From Glacieibacterium sp965200405 (GTDB lineage: Bacteria; Pseudomonadota; Alphaproteobacteria; Sphingomonadales; Sphingomonadaceae), in the NCBI RefSeq assembly GCF_965200405.1, contig NZ_OZ241356.1, positions 558,001 through 622,000 on the forward strand: DNA of 64,000 nucleotides. Reading direction: 5' to 3'. Under the pieces are notes generated by a model. The model ran no database searches and was not told the DNA's origin. It worked only from the letters and a program-made list of their open reading frames with translations. Both the position numbers and the translations under genes were made by a program. Shown here piece by piece: positions 1-8,760 of the stretch; position 1 is the stretch's first letter, and every line of letters begins with the position of its first letter.

Positions 1-870
1 GCGGGCCCCCTGGCGGAGGCGTGTGCCAAGGCCGGGATCAAGGGCACGCTGCTGCTGGCGCCGGAGGGTATCAACGGCACCATCGCCGGGCCGGCGGCGG
101 GGATCGAGGCGATGCTTGGCGTGATACGCGCGCTGCCGGGCTGCGCGAGGCTGGAGGCCAAGATCTCACACGCCGAAGCGATGCCGTTCCACCGCATGAA
201 GGTCCGCATCAAGCGCGAGATCGTCACCATGGGCGAGCCCGACATCGATCCGCTGGACAATGGCGACTATGTCGAGCCGGGCGACTGGAACGCGCTGATC
301 GCCGCGCCGGGGACGATCGTCGTCGACACGCGCAACGATTATGAGGTGGCGATCGGCAGCTTTGCCGGGGCGATCGACCCGGGCACGCGGACGTTTCGCG
401 ACTTTCCGGCGTGGTTTCGCGCGAACCGCGAGACGTTCGGTGACAGTCCCAGGGTCGCGATGTTCTGCACCGGTGGCATTCGCTGCGAGAAGGCGACGGC
501 TTTCCTGAAGGCGGAGGGGGTGGCGGACGTCCATCACCTGCGCGGCGGTATCCTGAAGTACCTCGAGACGGTGCCGCCCGAGGAGAGCCTGTGGCAGGGC
601 GAGTGCTTCGTCTTCGACGAGCGTGTCGCGGTCGGGCACGATCTCCAGCGCGGCAGCTTCGAGCTGTGCCGCGCCTGCCGGATGCCGGTGAGCGAGGCCG
701 ACCGCGCCTCGCCGCTGTACGTCGAGGGCGAGAGCTGCCCGGCCTGCCACGCGACGCGCGACGACGAGCAACGCGCCGGCTACGCCGAACGCCACCGCCA
801 GGCGCAGCTGGCCGAGGCGCGCGGCGAGGTCCATATCGGCGCGGTGCGGCCCCGGCCGGTTCGTGGCTGA
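1..870 (+). CDS. trhO: tRNA uridine(34) hydroxylase, rhodanese-like (5' end missing)
   Basis: The reading frame is open from the first base, so the start codon lies outside the window; 289 residues are visible. Near the start it reads GTLLLAPEGINGTIAG, the signature of the N-terminal acylphosphatase-like domain of the YceA/TrhO family. A rhodanese domain follows with the active-site loop MFCTGGIRCEKA (catalytic Cys). The C-terminal region has paired cysteines (CRACRMPV, CPAC), as in family members. The family oxidises uridine 34 of some tRNAs to 5-hydroxyuridine, which is known for the family and not shown here. The stop overlaps the next gene by 8 bp, so the two are probably co-transcribed. 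Confidence 0.95.
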   Translation, partial: AGPLAEACAKAGIKGTLLLAPEGINGTIAGPAAGIEAMLGVIRALPGCARLEAKISHAEAMPFHRMKVRIKREIVTMGEPDIDPLDNGDYVEPGDWNALIAAPGTIVVDTRNDYEVAIGSFAGAIDPGTRTFRDFPAWFRANRETFGDSPRVAMFCTGGIRCEKATAFLKAEGVADVHHLRGGILKYLETVPPEESLWQGECFVFDERVAVGHDLQRGSFELCRACRMPVSEADRASPLYVEGESCPACHATRDDEQRAGYAERHRQAQLAEARGEVHIGAVRPRPVRG

Positions 871-1453
871 GCCACCGCTGCTCTACAGCTACCGACGCTG
901 TCCCTATGCGATGCGGGCGCGCCTCGCGCTGCTGGTCGCCGGGGTCGCGTTCAAGCCGGTCGAGGTATCGATGCGCGACAAGCCGGCGGCGCTGCTCGCC
1001 GCATCGCCGAAGGGGACGGTGCCGGTGCTGGTGCTGCCCGACGGCTCGGTCATCGACGAGAGCCTCGACATCATGCGCTGGGCGCTGGCGCAGGCCGATC
1101 CGGAGGACTGGCTGGCCGGCGATGACGCGGCGCTGATCGCGGCCAGCGACGGTGAGTTCAAGCATCACCTCGACCGCTACAAATACCCTGAGCGGCACGG
1201 CTCCGTCGCGGTCGAGCACCGAGCGGCGGCGCTGGCGATGCTCGCCGGGTACGACGCGCGGCTGGCGGGGCGGGACAATTTGTGCCGCGACCATCGCTCG
1301 CTCACCGACATGGCGGTCCTTCCGTTCGTGCGGCAGTTCGCGGCGGTGGATGCGGCGTGGTTCGAGGCGCAGGCCGTGCCCGGGCTTCACGCCTGGCTGG
1401 CCCGCCACCTCGCCTCGCCGCTGTTCCTGCAGGCGATGGCGCGGCCGGCTTGA
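863..1453 (+). CDS. Glutathione S-transferase family protein
   Basis: This is a 196-residue protein. The start is GTG, inside the end of trhO, in an 8-bp overlap. The N-terminus (LYSYRRCPYAMRARLAL) fits the thioredoxin-like GST_N fold with a CPY/CPYA-type motif, and residues 60-75 (PVLVLPDGSVIDESLDIM) give the usual cis-Pro and SNAIL/ESLDI elements. The C-terminal half is helical. Proteins of this kind are common next to trhO in alphaproteobacteria; the substrate cannot be told from sequence. Confidence 0.88.
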   Translation: MAEPPLLYSYRRCPYAMRARLALLVAGVAFKPVEVSMRDKPAALLAASPKGTVPVLVLPDGSVIDESLDIMRWALAQADPEDWLAGDDAALIAASDGEFKHHLDRYKYPERHGSVAVEHRAAALAMLAGYDARLAGRDNLCRDHRSLTDMAVLPFVRQFAAVDAAWFEAQAVPGLHAWLARHLASPLFLQAMARPA

Positions 1454-2538
1454 GCGCGACCCCAGCCTCGATCGGCATCGTGCTGCACGACTTCGCGCTC
1501 GGCGGGACGGAGCGGATCGCGCTGCGGCTGGCCCGCGCCTGGGCGGCACGCGGCGTCGCGGTGACGATCTTCTGCGGTTCGACCGACGGCCCGCTCGGCA
1601 TGCTGGCGGGACCGGACGTGGAGATCGTCGCCGCCGACCCGCCGATCGCCCGCTCTGCCCTGTCGCGCCAGCGGCTGGCACGCTTTGCCGCCGAATGCTT
1701 CCGGCAGCGGCGCATCGAGGCCTGCTTCATTCCCGGTAATTATCACTGGTCGGTGATCCCCGCACTGCGTTCCCTGCCGCCGCCGCACCGGCCCTTCATC
1801 CTGGCACAGGTCAGTGCCTCGCTCGACAAGCCGCAGCGCGGGCGCTGGCGACAATTGGCGTTCGACCGGCGGATGCGGCGGCTGCTGAGCGGGGCCGACC
1901 GCGTCGTGACGCTCGCCGAATCGATGCGGCGCGATGCCGACCGCATCCTGTTCCGCCGTGTCGCCGTCGCGCTGCCCCTGCCCGCACTGGAAGACGAAGC
2001 ACCACCGCTGAGCCCGGTGCCGCCGGGCAACCGAACGATCCTGGCGGCCGGACGACTGGTCCCGATCAAGGGCTATGCGACGCTGATCCGTGCCTTTGCC
2101 ATGATCGACGATCCGGCGGCGCGGCTGGTCATCGTCGGCGCCGGTCCCAATGAGGCGCGGCTCCGCCGCCTGATCGACGAGCTGGACCTCGGCAATCGGG
2201 TCGACCTGCCCGGCTTGGTCGGGGACACGCGGCCGTGGCTCGACGAGGCGCGGCTGCTCGTGCTGTCGTCGCAGTTCGAGGGTTTCCCGGCGGTCGTCGT
2301 CGAGGCGCTCGCAGCCGGCCGGCAGGTGATCGCGACGGATTGCACCCCGGCGACGCGCGAACTGCTGACCGGGCCCGAGTTCGGCCGGGTGGTTCCCATC
2401 GACGATGCGCCGTCATTGGCGCTGGCGCTGCGCGAGGTGCTGGCCAGCGCGCCACCACCGCCGGCGCTGCTTGCTGCCGCCGTAGCGCACTTCCGCATCG
2501 GGCCTGTGGCGGACGCCTATCTGCAGAGCTTCGGATGA
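1450..2538 (+). CDS. Glycosyltransferase family 4 (GT-B fold)
   Basis: This is a 362-residue protein. I place the start at a TTG that overlaps the GST stop (TTGA); the frame is open further upstream, but that part lies in the GST gene and has no family resemblance. The N-terminal Rossmann domain opens with IGIVLHDFALGGTERIALRLA, and the glycine-rich GGTER loop is typical of GT4. The C-terminal domain has ILAAGRLVPIKGYATLIRAF and SQFEGFPAVVVEALAAG, the nucleotide-sugar-binding E-x7-E region. It overlaps the next glycosyltransferase by 4 bp (ATGA). A role in surface polysaccharide assembly is inferred from the neighbours. Confidence 0.9.
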   Translation: MSATPASIGIVLHDFALGGTERIALRLARAWAARGVAVTIFCGSTDGPLGMLAGPDVEIVAADPPIARSALSRQRLARFAAECFRQRRIEACFIPGNYHWSVIPALRSLPPPHRPFILAQVSASLDKPQRGRWRQLAFDRRMRRLLSGADRVVTLAESMRRDADRILFRRVAVALPLPALEDEAPPLSPVPPGNRTILAAGRLVPIKGYATLIRAFAMIDDPAARLVIVGAGPNEARLRRLIDELDLGNRVDLPGLVGDTRPWLDEARLLVLSSQFEGFPAVVVEALAAGRQVIATDCTPATRELLTGPEFGRVVPIDDAPSLALALREVLASAPPPPALLAAAVAHFRIGPVADAYLQSFG

Positions 2539-3611
2539 CCGGCCCGCGCATCCTGTACATCATCAACTCGGTCGAGGGCGGCGGTGCGGCGCTGCCGGTA
2601 CCGTCGGTGATCGGCGTCCTGCAGCGCGGCGGTGCCGAGGTCCGCGTGCTGGCACTGACCCGGCGCGACGGGCGCGCCCTGGCGTCGATGGCCGCAGCAG
2701 GTCTGGACGTTCGCGTCCGCGACGGCGGCGAGACCGACCATTTTGCGGCGTGGCGCTGGCTCGACGCCCAGGTCCGCGACTGGCGGCCGACGCACCTCTG
2801 GACTTCGCTGACCCGCGCGACGCTGCTCGGGCAGCTGGTCGGCCTCCGGCGCCGGGTGCCGGTGGTCAGCTGGCAGCATGCGGCGTTCCTGCGCCCGACC
2901 AACCGCCGGCTGTTGCGCGCGACGCAACGCCTGTCGCGCCTGTGGATCGGCGATTCGGAATCGGTGACGCGGCTGACGGCGGCGCGACTCCTCGTCCCGA
3001 AAGAACGCCTGGTCACCTGGCCGATCTTCCGTGCCGATCCAGACGCACCGCGCGCCGTGCCGTGGCAGGCGGGCAAGCCGTTGCGCCTCGGTAGCCTGGG
3101 GCGGCTGCATCCGGTCAAGGGCTACGACGTGCTGGTCGAGGCGCTTGCCCTGCTGCGCAGCGACGTGCCGTTCGAGGTGACGATCGCCGGCGACGGCGCG
3201 GCGCGGGCGGCGTTGCAGGCGCAGGCCGAGGCAGCAGGCGTCACCAACTTGCGGCTGGGTGGCTATGCCGACGACCCGCGGGCTTTCCTCGCCGGCCTGC
3301 ACCTGTACCTGCAGCCGTCGCGTTCCGAGGGACTGTGCGTTGCCGCGCACGAGGCGATGCAGGCGGGGCTCCCGGTGATCGCCTCTGCTGTCGGGGAGCT
3401 GCCGTTCTCGATCGAGCAGGAGGTGACCGGCTGGACTGTGCCGCCAGCCGATGCGAGCGCGCTGGCGGCAGTGCTCGACGCCGCACTGGCCCGGCGTAAG
3501 GCGCTGGCCGCAATGGGCGATGCGGCGCGCCAGCGCGTGTTGTCGCGGTTCGGGCCCGATCACTTCGAGGCGACCGGGCTGGCGATTCTCGACCGGCTTA
3601 AGACCCTTTAG
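2535..3611 (+). CDS. Glycosyltransferase family 4 (GT-B fold)
   Basis: This is a 358-residue protein that starts at the ATGA overlap with the preceding glycosyltransferase. The N-terminus reads ILYIINSVEGGGAALPV. The C-terminal domain holds LRLGSLGRLHPVKGYDVLVEA and SRSEGLCVAAHEAMQAGLPV, the E-x7-E donor-binding motif of GT4. It is probably translationally coupled to the upstream gene and acts in the same glycan pathway. Its stop overlaps the stop of the convergent beta-propeller gene by 4 bp. Donor and acceptor are unknown. Confidence 0.9.
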   Translation: MTGPRILYIINSVEGGGAALPVPSVIGVLQRGGAEVRVLALTRRDGRALASMAAAGLDVRVRDGGETDHFAAWRWLDAQVRDWRPTHLWTSLTRATLLGQLVGLRRRVPVVSWQHAAFLRPTNRRLLRATQRLSRLWIGDSESVTRLTAARLLVPKERLVTWPIFRADPDAPRAVPWQAGKPLRLGSLGRLHPVKGYDVLVEALALLRSDVPFEVTIAGDGAARAALQAQAEAAGVTNLRLGGYADDPRAFLAGLHLYLQPSRSEGLCVAAHEAMQAGLPVIASAVGELPFSIEQEVTGWTVPPADASALAAVLDAALARRKALAAMGDAARQRVLSRFGPDHFEATGLAILDRLKTL

Positions 3612-4516
3612 CCCGCCAGCCGTCGGCGCAGCTTGCCCGCTTCGCGCCGGATCTCGATGCCCAGCCCTTGCGCCGAAAGCTCGGTCCGCTTGGCGTCGAT
3701 CAGCGTGACCTGCCCGGCGGCGGCAAGCGTATGCAAACCCTCGACATACGGCGCGAAGCCGGCGGGCGCCACGATCCGGGGGCCGAGCGTCGCCTCGAAC
3801 TGCGACGGGGTCAGCCGCTCGATCGTCAGGGCGCGGATGGCGCCGCCATAGGTCGCGCTGCAATCCTGCACCGGCAGGACCAGGCGGCCGTCCATGACGA
3901 ACGCCGTGCCACCCGGTCGGCCGCCAGCGACATCGGTTCGCACCGGCTTGGCGGAATGCGCGCGCCACGGTCCACCCAGCCGCTCGGCAAAGGCGATGTT
4001 GAGCGCCCCCATCTTCTCGGCCTCGGTGCCGGTCGAGGTATAGAACAGCCACCACACCCCATCGTGAAACACCGGGGTCGCATCGACTGCAGGGTGGCCG
4101 AGCTCGATTACCTGCGCCGGCTCCCAGCGCGTCGGAAAATCGATAGCGCGGTAGAGCGTCAAGCGGCCGGACCGATGGGCCTCGGGCAGCATCCACGTCT
4201 CGCCCTCGGCCTCGAAGACCTGGGGATAGGACAGGTGCCACGGCTCGGCGAGGACCGGATGGCGTTCGATCAACCGATAGTCGGCATCGTAGACCAGCAC
4301 TTCGACGGTGCCGATGCGGACGCGGTAGTCATAGGCCTCGACGAAGACGTACAGCCAGCCGTCGCGCCACAGTCCGAACGGATCGGCGAGGAACTGGAAC
4401 GAGCCCATCGGCGGCAGCCAGTGGATCGGCAGTCCCTCGACGCCGCCGCGACGGACGATCTCGGCGATCGTCGCCTCGACGATCGCGGGCCGCCAGATGT
4501 CCTTGCGCAGCGCCAT
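3608..4516 (-). CDS. Five-bladed beta-propeller protein, GH43/GINT1-N-like
   Basis: This is a 302-residue protein with no signal peptide. It contains repeated propeller-blade signatures: FLADPFGLWRDGWLYVFVEA, LSYPQVFEAEGETWMLPEA, VDATPVFHDGVWWLFYTS and GGRPGGTAFVMDGRLVLPVQ. The ADPF aspartate and the PEA glutamate recall the active site of GH43/GH68-like propellers. The same domain is found N-terminal to glycosyl- or formyl-transfer domains in lipid and LPS glycan pathways. Its neighbours are a glycerophosphotransferase-like gene on the same strand and two convergent glycosyltransferases. I infer a glycan-processing or transfer role; the substrate is unknown. Confidence 0.65.
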   Translation of the reverse strand: MALRKDIWRPAIVEATIAEIVRRGGVEGLPIHWLPPMGSFQFLADPFGLWRDGWLYVFVEAYDYRVRIGTVEVLVYDADYRLIERHPVLAEPWHLSYPQVFEAEGETWMLPEAHRSGRLTLYRAIDFPTRWEPAQVIELGHPAVDATPVFHDGVWWLFYTSTGTEAEKMGALNIAFAERLGGPWRAHSAKPVRTDVAGGRPGGTAFVMDGRLVLPVQDCSATYGGAIRALTIERLTPSQFEATLGPRIVAPAGFAPYVEGLHTLAAAGQVTLIDAKRTELSAQGLGIEIRREAGKLRRRLAG

Positions 4517-4581
4517 TCGTCTTGGATTCCCGCCCAGCCTCGGCCCTGTGTTTCACAGCGCCGGAGCGGAGGCAAATACCC

Positions 4582-5811
4582 TCAGGCGGCGCGTTCGACG
4601 GCGGCCGGGATGGCCAGTGGCTCGACCGGGACGCTCTGGGGCAGGACCAGCGGATCGACCGGCGCTAGCACGTTCATCAGGGCGCGGGCGGCGCGCATGG
4701 CGGAGCGTTCGGCGGTGAGCTCGAAGCTGCGCTGGAACAGTTCGCGCTGGACCGGGCGGAAGCGGTCGTGACCGGCCACGGCGCGGTCGAGCGCCGCCCC
4801 GAGGTTTTCGGCATCGGGGATGACCTCGCCGGCCTGCCAGTGCGCGTAATTCTTGTTGCCGCGCCAATCGGCATCGTGGCTGTCGATGAACAGGCACGGC
4901 CGTGGCCGGTGCAGGAACTCATAGACCTGGCTGCTGACGTCGCCGAGATAGATATCGGCGGCAGCGGTATAGGTCATGTCGGTCGAGGCTGAGCTGCCGA
5001 GATCGATATGGATGTTGGGGGCATCGTAATAGCGCTGCTCGATGACGCCGGGACGATCGATGCGCAGCTTGTCGATGGTCACCACGAACTTGCGGTGGAA
5101 CAGCATGACGTGCGGCGCGAAGATCAAGTTATAGCGGTCGTCGTTCAGGAAATAGTCGAGCACCGCGCGGCCGTCCTCGTACCATGACGACAGGTGCGGC
5201 GAGGGGTGCGGATTGTAATAGATGGTCGGCTTGCCGTTCGACTGGAACGGCAGCTTCGGCTGGGTCTCGGGCATCAGGTCGAACTTGGGATAGCCGACGG
5301 TGCTGATCCGGTCGGCGGGAACGCCGGCCTCGCGGATCAGGCGGTCGCGGATCTTGCTGCCGGACACCAGCACGTGGTCGAACCCGGCACTCGCCTTGTC
5401 GAAGCCGATGGCGCGGTCGCCGGCGCCGTGGCGGGTGTGGATGATCTTGAGGTCCGCCAGGCCATAGCGGGTCTTGAGCAGCAGCGATGTCTTCTCGGCG
5501 ACGATCAGCGCGTCGAGGCTTTGGAAGAACGGCAGGTTGTCGCGGTAGATCGCCAGCTTGGTGACCGGCAGTACCGCCTCGAGGTAGCGCGCGGCGAAGC
5601 GGGCGAGGCGACTGGTCAGGCCGAGGCGGATCATCGTTACCGGGCGGCTCAGCTTGGCCGCCAGCCGCTCGACCTCGGCGGCCAGCCGGTCGTTGGTGAC
5701 CGCGACGACGACCTCGACCTGGGGATTGGCCTCGGCCAGCGCCAGCGCGATCGGCAGCGAATGAGCGACCTGGTGGATCTGGTCGTGGTTGAACAGGAAA
5801 CCGATCTTCAT
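4582..5811 (-). CDS. CDP-glycerol glycerophosphotransferase-like protein
   Basis: This is a 409-residue protein. I chose the ATG giving MKIGFLFNHDQIHQVAHS, where the fold begins; the frame could also start 22 codons upstream, which would nearly reach the divergent flippase gene. It shows a GT-B-like layout with HTRHGAGDRAIGFDKA, VSGSKIRDRLIREAGV, TIYYNPHPSPHLSSWY, DLGSSASTDMTYTAADIYLGD-like loops and a late RPCLFIDSH. These resemble the TagF/TagB and capsule transferase family, in particular the HG, NPHP and SD loops that bind the CDP moiety. No signal peptide is seen. The likely role is modification of a surface polymer or lipid with a phospho-polyol; the polymer is unknown. Confidence 0.7.
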   Translation of the reverse strand: MKIGFLFNHDQIHQVAHSLPIALALAEANPQVEVVVAVTNDRLAAEVERLAAKLSRPVTMIRLGLTSRLARFAARYLEAVLPVTKLAIYRDNLPFFQSLDALIVAEKTSLLLKTRYGLADLKIIHTRHGAGDRAIGFDKASAGFDHVLVSGSKIRDRLIREAGVPADRISTVGYPKFDLMPETQPKLPFQSNGKPTIYYNPHPSPHLSSWYEDGRAVLDYFLNDDRYNLIFAPHVMLFHRKFVVTIDKLRIDRPGVIEQRYYDAPNIHIDLGSSASTDMTYTAAADIYLGDVSSQVYEFLHRPRPCLFIDSHDADWRGNKNYAHWQAGEVIPDAENLGAALDRAVAGHDRFRPVQRELFQRSFELTAERSAMRAARALMNVLAPVDPLVLPQSVPVEPLAIPAAVERAA

Positions 5812-5888
5812 GCCGGTGTGACGTCGCCGGATCGGACAACCCGCAATGATCTCCTGACAATTCGACCGGCGCGGCATAAGGAACGCCG

Positions 5889-7214
5889 ATGCCGCCTGCT
5901 GCCAGCCTGAGCCTGCCCCCGTCGGGGCTGCGGCGTGTCCTGGGCAATCTGGCGCACCTGCTCGGCGGCAAGGCGGCGGCCGGGGTGATCAGCCTGGTGT
6001 ACCTGGTCATCGTGACGCACACCCTCGGCGCGCGTGACTATGGCGTCCTGATCCTGGTCAACAGCTATGTCGTGCTGGTCGGCAGCGTCGTCGCATTCTC
6101 GGGCTTCCACGGCGTCGTGCGTTACGGCGCGCTGGCGCTGACAGCCGGCGACACGCCCGACCTGGCGCGGACGGTGCGCTTCATGGCGGTGGTCGAGTTC
6201 GCGCTGGGGGCGGTCGCGGTCGCCGTGGCGGCGCTGCTGGTGCCGCTGGTCGGGCCACGGCTGGGCTGGACCCCGGACGCTATGCGGCTGGCGATACCCT
6301 ATAGCCTGGCGGTCGTCGCGACGGTCCGCGCGACACCGCAGGGCCTGTTGCAGGTGGCGCGTCGCTTCGACCTGATCGGCCTGCACCAGACGCTGTCACC
6401 GCTGGTCCGGCTGGTCGGTGCGGTCGGCGTCTGGGTGGCAGGCGGCGGCCTGACCGGCTTCATCATCGTCTGGCTGGCGGCGGCGATCGTCGAGGGCATC
6501 GCGATGTGGGGACTGGCGCTGGTCGCGTGGCGGCGCCTGTTGCCTGACGAGCGGCTGCTGGGACCGTGGCGCGGCGTACCGGGACGAAAGCCCGGCTTTG
6601 GTCGCTTCATCCTGATCACCAACTTCGACCTGACCCTGCGCGAGCTTGCGCCCAATCTGGCGCCGCTGACCATCGGCTGGCTGCTCGGCCCGGCGGCAGC
6701 GGGACTGTTCGCCTTGGCCCAGCGCGCCTCCTCGATCCTGCAACAGCCCGCCGTCCTGCTGTCGCAGGCAAGCTATGCGGTGCTCGCCGACTTCGCCGCA
6801 AAGCGCGAGTTCAAGGCGCTGAAGCACACCGTCTGGCGCAGCGCGCTGCTGGCGCTGGCGGCGGGGGCGGTCGTCGTGGCGGTGCTGGCGGTGCTCGGCG
6901 GGCGGTTCCTGACGCTGCTCGGTGGCGGCAGCTTCGTCGGGGGCACGGCGCTGCTGGTGCTGGTCGCGCTGGGCCGGATGGCGGCGTTGGCCTCCGCACC
7001 CGTGGCGGCGGGACTGACCGGCCTTGGCCTGCCGCAACGGTCGATGGCGGTCGCGCTGCTGACCAACCTCGGCCTGTATCCGCTGCTGCCGCTGCTGCTG
7101 TGGCGCTTGGGTGTCGATGGCGCCGGCTGGCACGCCGCGCTGCAGGGGTTGATCGCCACCGCGATCCTGGCGTTGCTGTTCCGCCGCGACGTTCGCCGGG
7201 CAAAGCTCGCATGA
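5889..7214 (+). CDS. Polysaccharide flippase (Wzx/MATE-like, MVF superfamily)
   Basis: This is a 441-residue, very hydrophobic protein with about 12 membrane segments. The first hydrophobic helix (GVISLVYLVIVTHTLGARDYG) carries the LGxxDYG-type motif typical of polysaccharide flippases. Its usual role is to move a lipid-linked oligosaccharide across the inner membrane. It is divergent from the glycerophosphotransferase-like gene and overlaps the following sigma factor by 4 bp (ATGA). That is an odd pairing and may reflect operon fusion rather than shared function. Confidence 0.88.
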   Translation: MPPAASLSLPPSGLRRVLGNLAHLLGGKAAAGVISLVYLVIVTHTLGARDYGVLILVNSYVVLVGSVVAFSGFHGVVRYGALALTAGDTPDLARTVRFMAVVEFALGAVAVAVAALLVPLVGPRLGWTPDAMRLAIPYSLAVVATVRATPQGLLQVARRFDLIGLHQTLSPLVRLVGAVGVWVAGGGLTGFIIVWLAAAIVEGIAMWGLALVAWRRLLPDERLLGPWRGVPGRKPGFGRFILITNFDLTLRELAPNLAPLTIGWLLGPAAAGLFALAQRASSILQQPAVLLSQASYAVLADFAAKREFKALKHTVWRSALLALAAGAVVVAVLAVLGGRFLTLLGGGSFVGGTALLVLVALGRMAALASAPVAAGLTGLGLPQRSMAVALLTNLGLYPLLPLLLWRLGVDGAGWHAALQGLIATAILALLFRRDVRRAKLA

Positions 7215-7780
7215 CCGCGTCGGGGCTGCGCGCCGTGTTCCTGACCGAGCGTCCGATGCTGTTGCGGCTGGTGACGGCACGCTTGGCCAGCCCGGCCGAC
7301 GCGGAGGACGTGCTGCAGGACATGTGGCTGCGGCTGGAGACACTGGCGACCGGGCCCGTCGCCAAGCCGGCGGCCTATCTGTACCAGATGGCCAACAACC
7401 TCGCGTCCGACCGGCGGCGGTCGGCGCTGCGGCGCACGGTTCGCGACGATGCCTGGCAGGGGCTGCAGACCACCTCCGAGGAACTGCCCGATGCCGAGGC
7501 GGTCCTGATCGCGCGCGACCGGCTGGCACAGGTCGAGGCTGCCCTGGCCGCACTCCCCGAAAAGGCGAGGCGCGCGTTCCGGATGTTCCGTTTCGAAGGG
7601 ATCAGCCAGAAGGCGATCGCAACGGAGATGGACACCAGTCTCAGTTCCGTGGAGAAATGGTTACAGCTTGCTTACCGTGCTATTCATGATGCAGGGCGCG
7701 ACACTGTTGCGGGTATCGGATCGCCGCGACGTCCTCAACATGAGCGACTGAACCCAGACGAGAGCCGACAGCCGAATTGA
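7211..7780 (+). CDS. ECF RNA polymerase sigma factor, FecI-type
   Basis: This is a 189-residue protein starting at the ATGA overlap with the flippase. Region 2 contains LRLVTARLASPADAEDVLQD and the -10-binding YLYQMANNLASDRRRS; region 4 contains ALPEKARRAFRMFRFEGISQ and an HTH with SLSSVEKWLQLAYRAI. Next come a FecR-like anti-sigma gene and a TonB receptor with an STN domain, the standard cell-surface signalling arrangement. I infer control by the neighbouring FecR in response to a ligand bound by the receptor. The ligand is probably an iron chelate, but this cannot be read from sequence. Confidence 0.93.
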   Translation: MTASGLRAVFLTERPMLLRLVTARLASPADAEDVLQDMWLRLETLATGPVAKPAAYLYQMANNLASDRRRSALRRTVRDDAWQGLQTTSEELPDAEAVLIARDRLAQVEAALAALPEKARRAFRMFRFEGISQKAIATEMDTSLSSVEKWLQLAYRAIHDAGRDTVAGIGSPRRPQHERLNPDESRQPN

Positions 7781-8760
7781 TGGAGAATGGACCCGCCGAT
7801 ATCGTCGACCAGGCGATCGCCTGGCACTTGCGGCTGGGCAAGGCCACGGCTGCGGATTGGCGGAGCTTTACCCTGTGGCTGGAAAATGCGGCGCACCGCG
7901 ATGCCTATGACCGGGTGACGCTCGACGATGCGATGCTGGCGCCGGTCCTGCAGCTTCACGAGACACCGGCGAGCGAATTGGCGGCGAACGACCGGCTGCC
8001 GGCGCGGCGACGGTTCCGGCTGGCGGCGGCTGGTGGCGGCGCGCTGGCGGCCGGGCTGCTGGTCGCCCTGATGATGCCGGCCGAACTGCCGACCGCCGAT
8101 GACGGCCTGTACAGCGTCGAGACGCCGACCGGGACGCGGCGCAAGGTGACGCTGCGCGACGGCACGATCATCGAGCTCAACGGCGGTACCCGGGTCACCC
8201 TCGACCGCGCCAACGGCCGCTATGCGATGCTGGACCGGGGCGAGGCGTCCTTCCAGGTCCATCACAACGCCGCGCAGCCGTTCGAGGTGCGCTCCGGCGG
8301 CTCGACGATCAGCGACGTCGGCACGGTATTCAACGTCGCCCGCGAGGGTCCGCAGCTCAACGTCGAGGTCGCCGAGGGCGCCGTGGCGTTCGAGCGCACC
8401 GGCGCACCGGGTGACGGCACCATGCTCAAGCCCGGCATGGCGCTGGCGATCCGCGACGACGAGCGCCAGGAGGAGGCACGGCTCAGCAACCTGCCCCCGG
8501 CCACGGTCGGCGGCTGGCGGCGTGGCCTGCTGACCTATCGCGAGGCGCCGCTGGCCCAGGTGGCGCGCGCCCTCGAACGCTCGACCGGGGCGAAGCTGCA
8601 ACTGGCGGGCGCGCTGGCTGAGCGCCAGTTCACCGGCACGATCCAGCTGGCCGGCGGAGCGGAGGCGGTGATCCCGCGCATGGCCGCGCTGGTCGATGCC
8701 CGCTTCGAACGCCGCAACGGTGCATGGCTGTTGTCGTCACGGAGCGATGTCGGCGAGTAA
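7780..8760 (+). CDS. FecR-type anti-sigma regulator
   Basis: This is a 326-residue protein. The ATG overlaps the sigma-factor stop (TGA ending at 7780); a TTG one codon earlier is possible. The N-terminal DUF4880-like helix bundle (DIVDQAIAWHLRLGKATAAD, then WRSFTLWLENAAHRDAYDRV) binds sigma in the family. A single membrane segment (about residues 90-108) follows, then the FecR domain with YSVETPTGTRRKVTLRDGT and FEVRSGGSTISDVGTVFNV. A C-terminal STN-like part contains YREAPLAQVARALER. It relays the signal from the receptor in the outer membrane to the sigma factor. It overlaps the receptor gene by 14 bp. Confidence 0.93.
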   Translation: MENGPADIVDQAIAWHLRLGKATAADWRSFTLWLENAAHRDAYDRVTLDDAMLAPVLQLHETPASELAANDRLPARRRFRLAAAGGGALAAGLLVALMMPAELPTADDGLYSVETPTGTRRKVTLRDGTIIELNGGTRVTLDRANGRYAMLDRGEASFQVHHNAAQPFEVRSGGSTISDVGTVFNVAREGPQLNVEVAEGAVAFERTGAPGDGTMLKPGMALAIRDDERQEEARLSNLPPATVGGWRRGLLTYREAPLAQVARALERSTGAKLQLAGALAERQFTGTIQLAGGAEAVIPRMAALVDARFERRNGAWLLSSRSDVGE

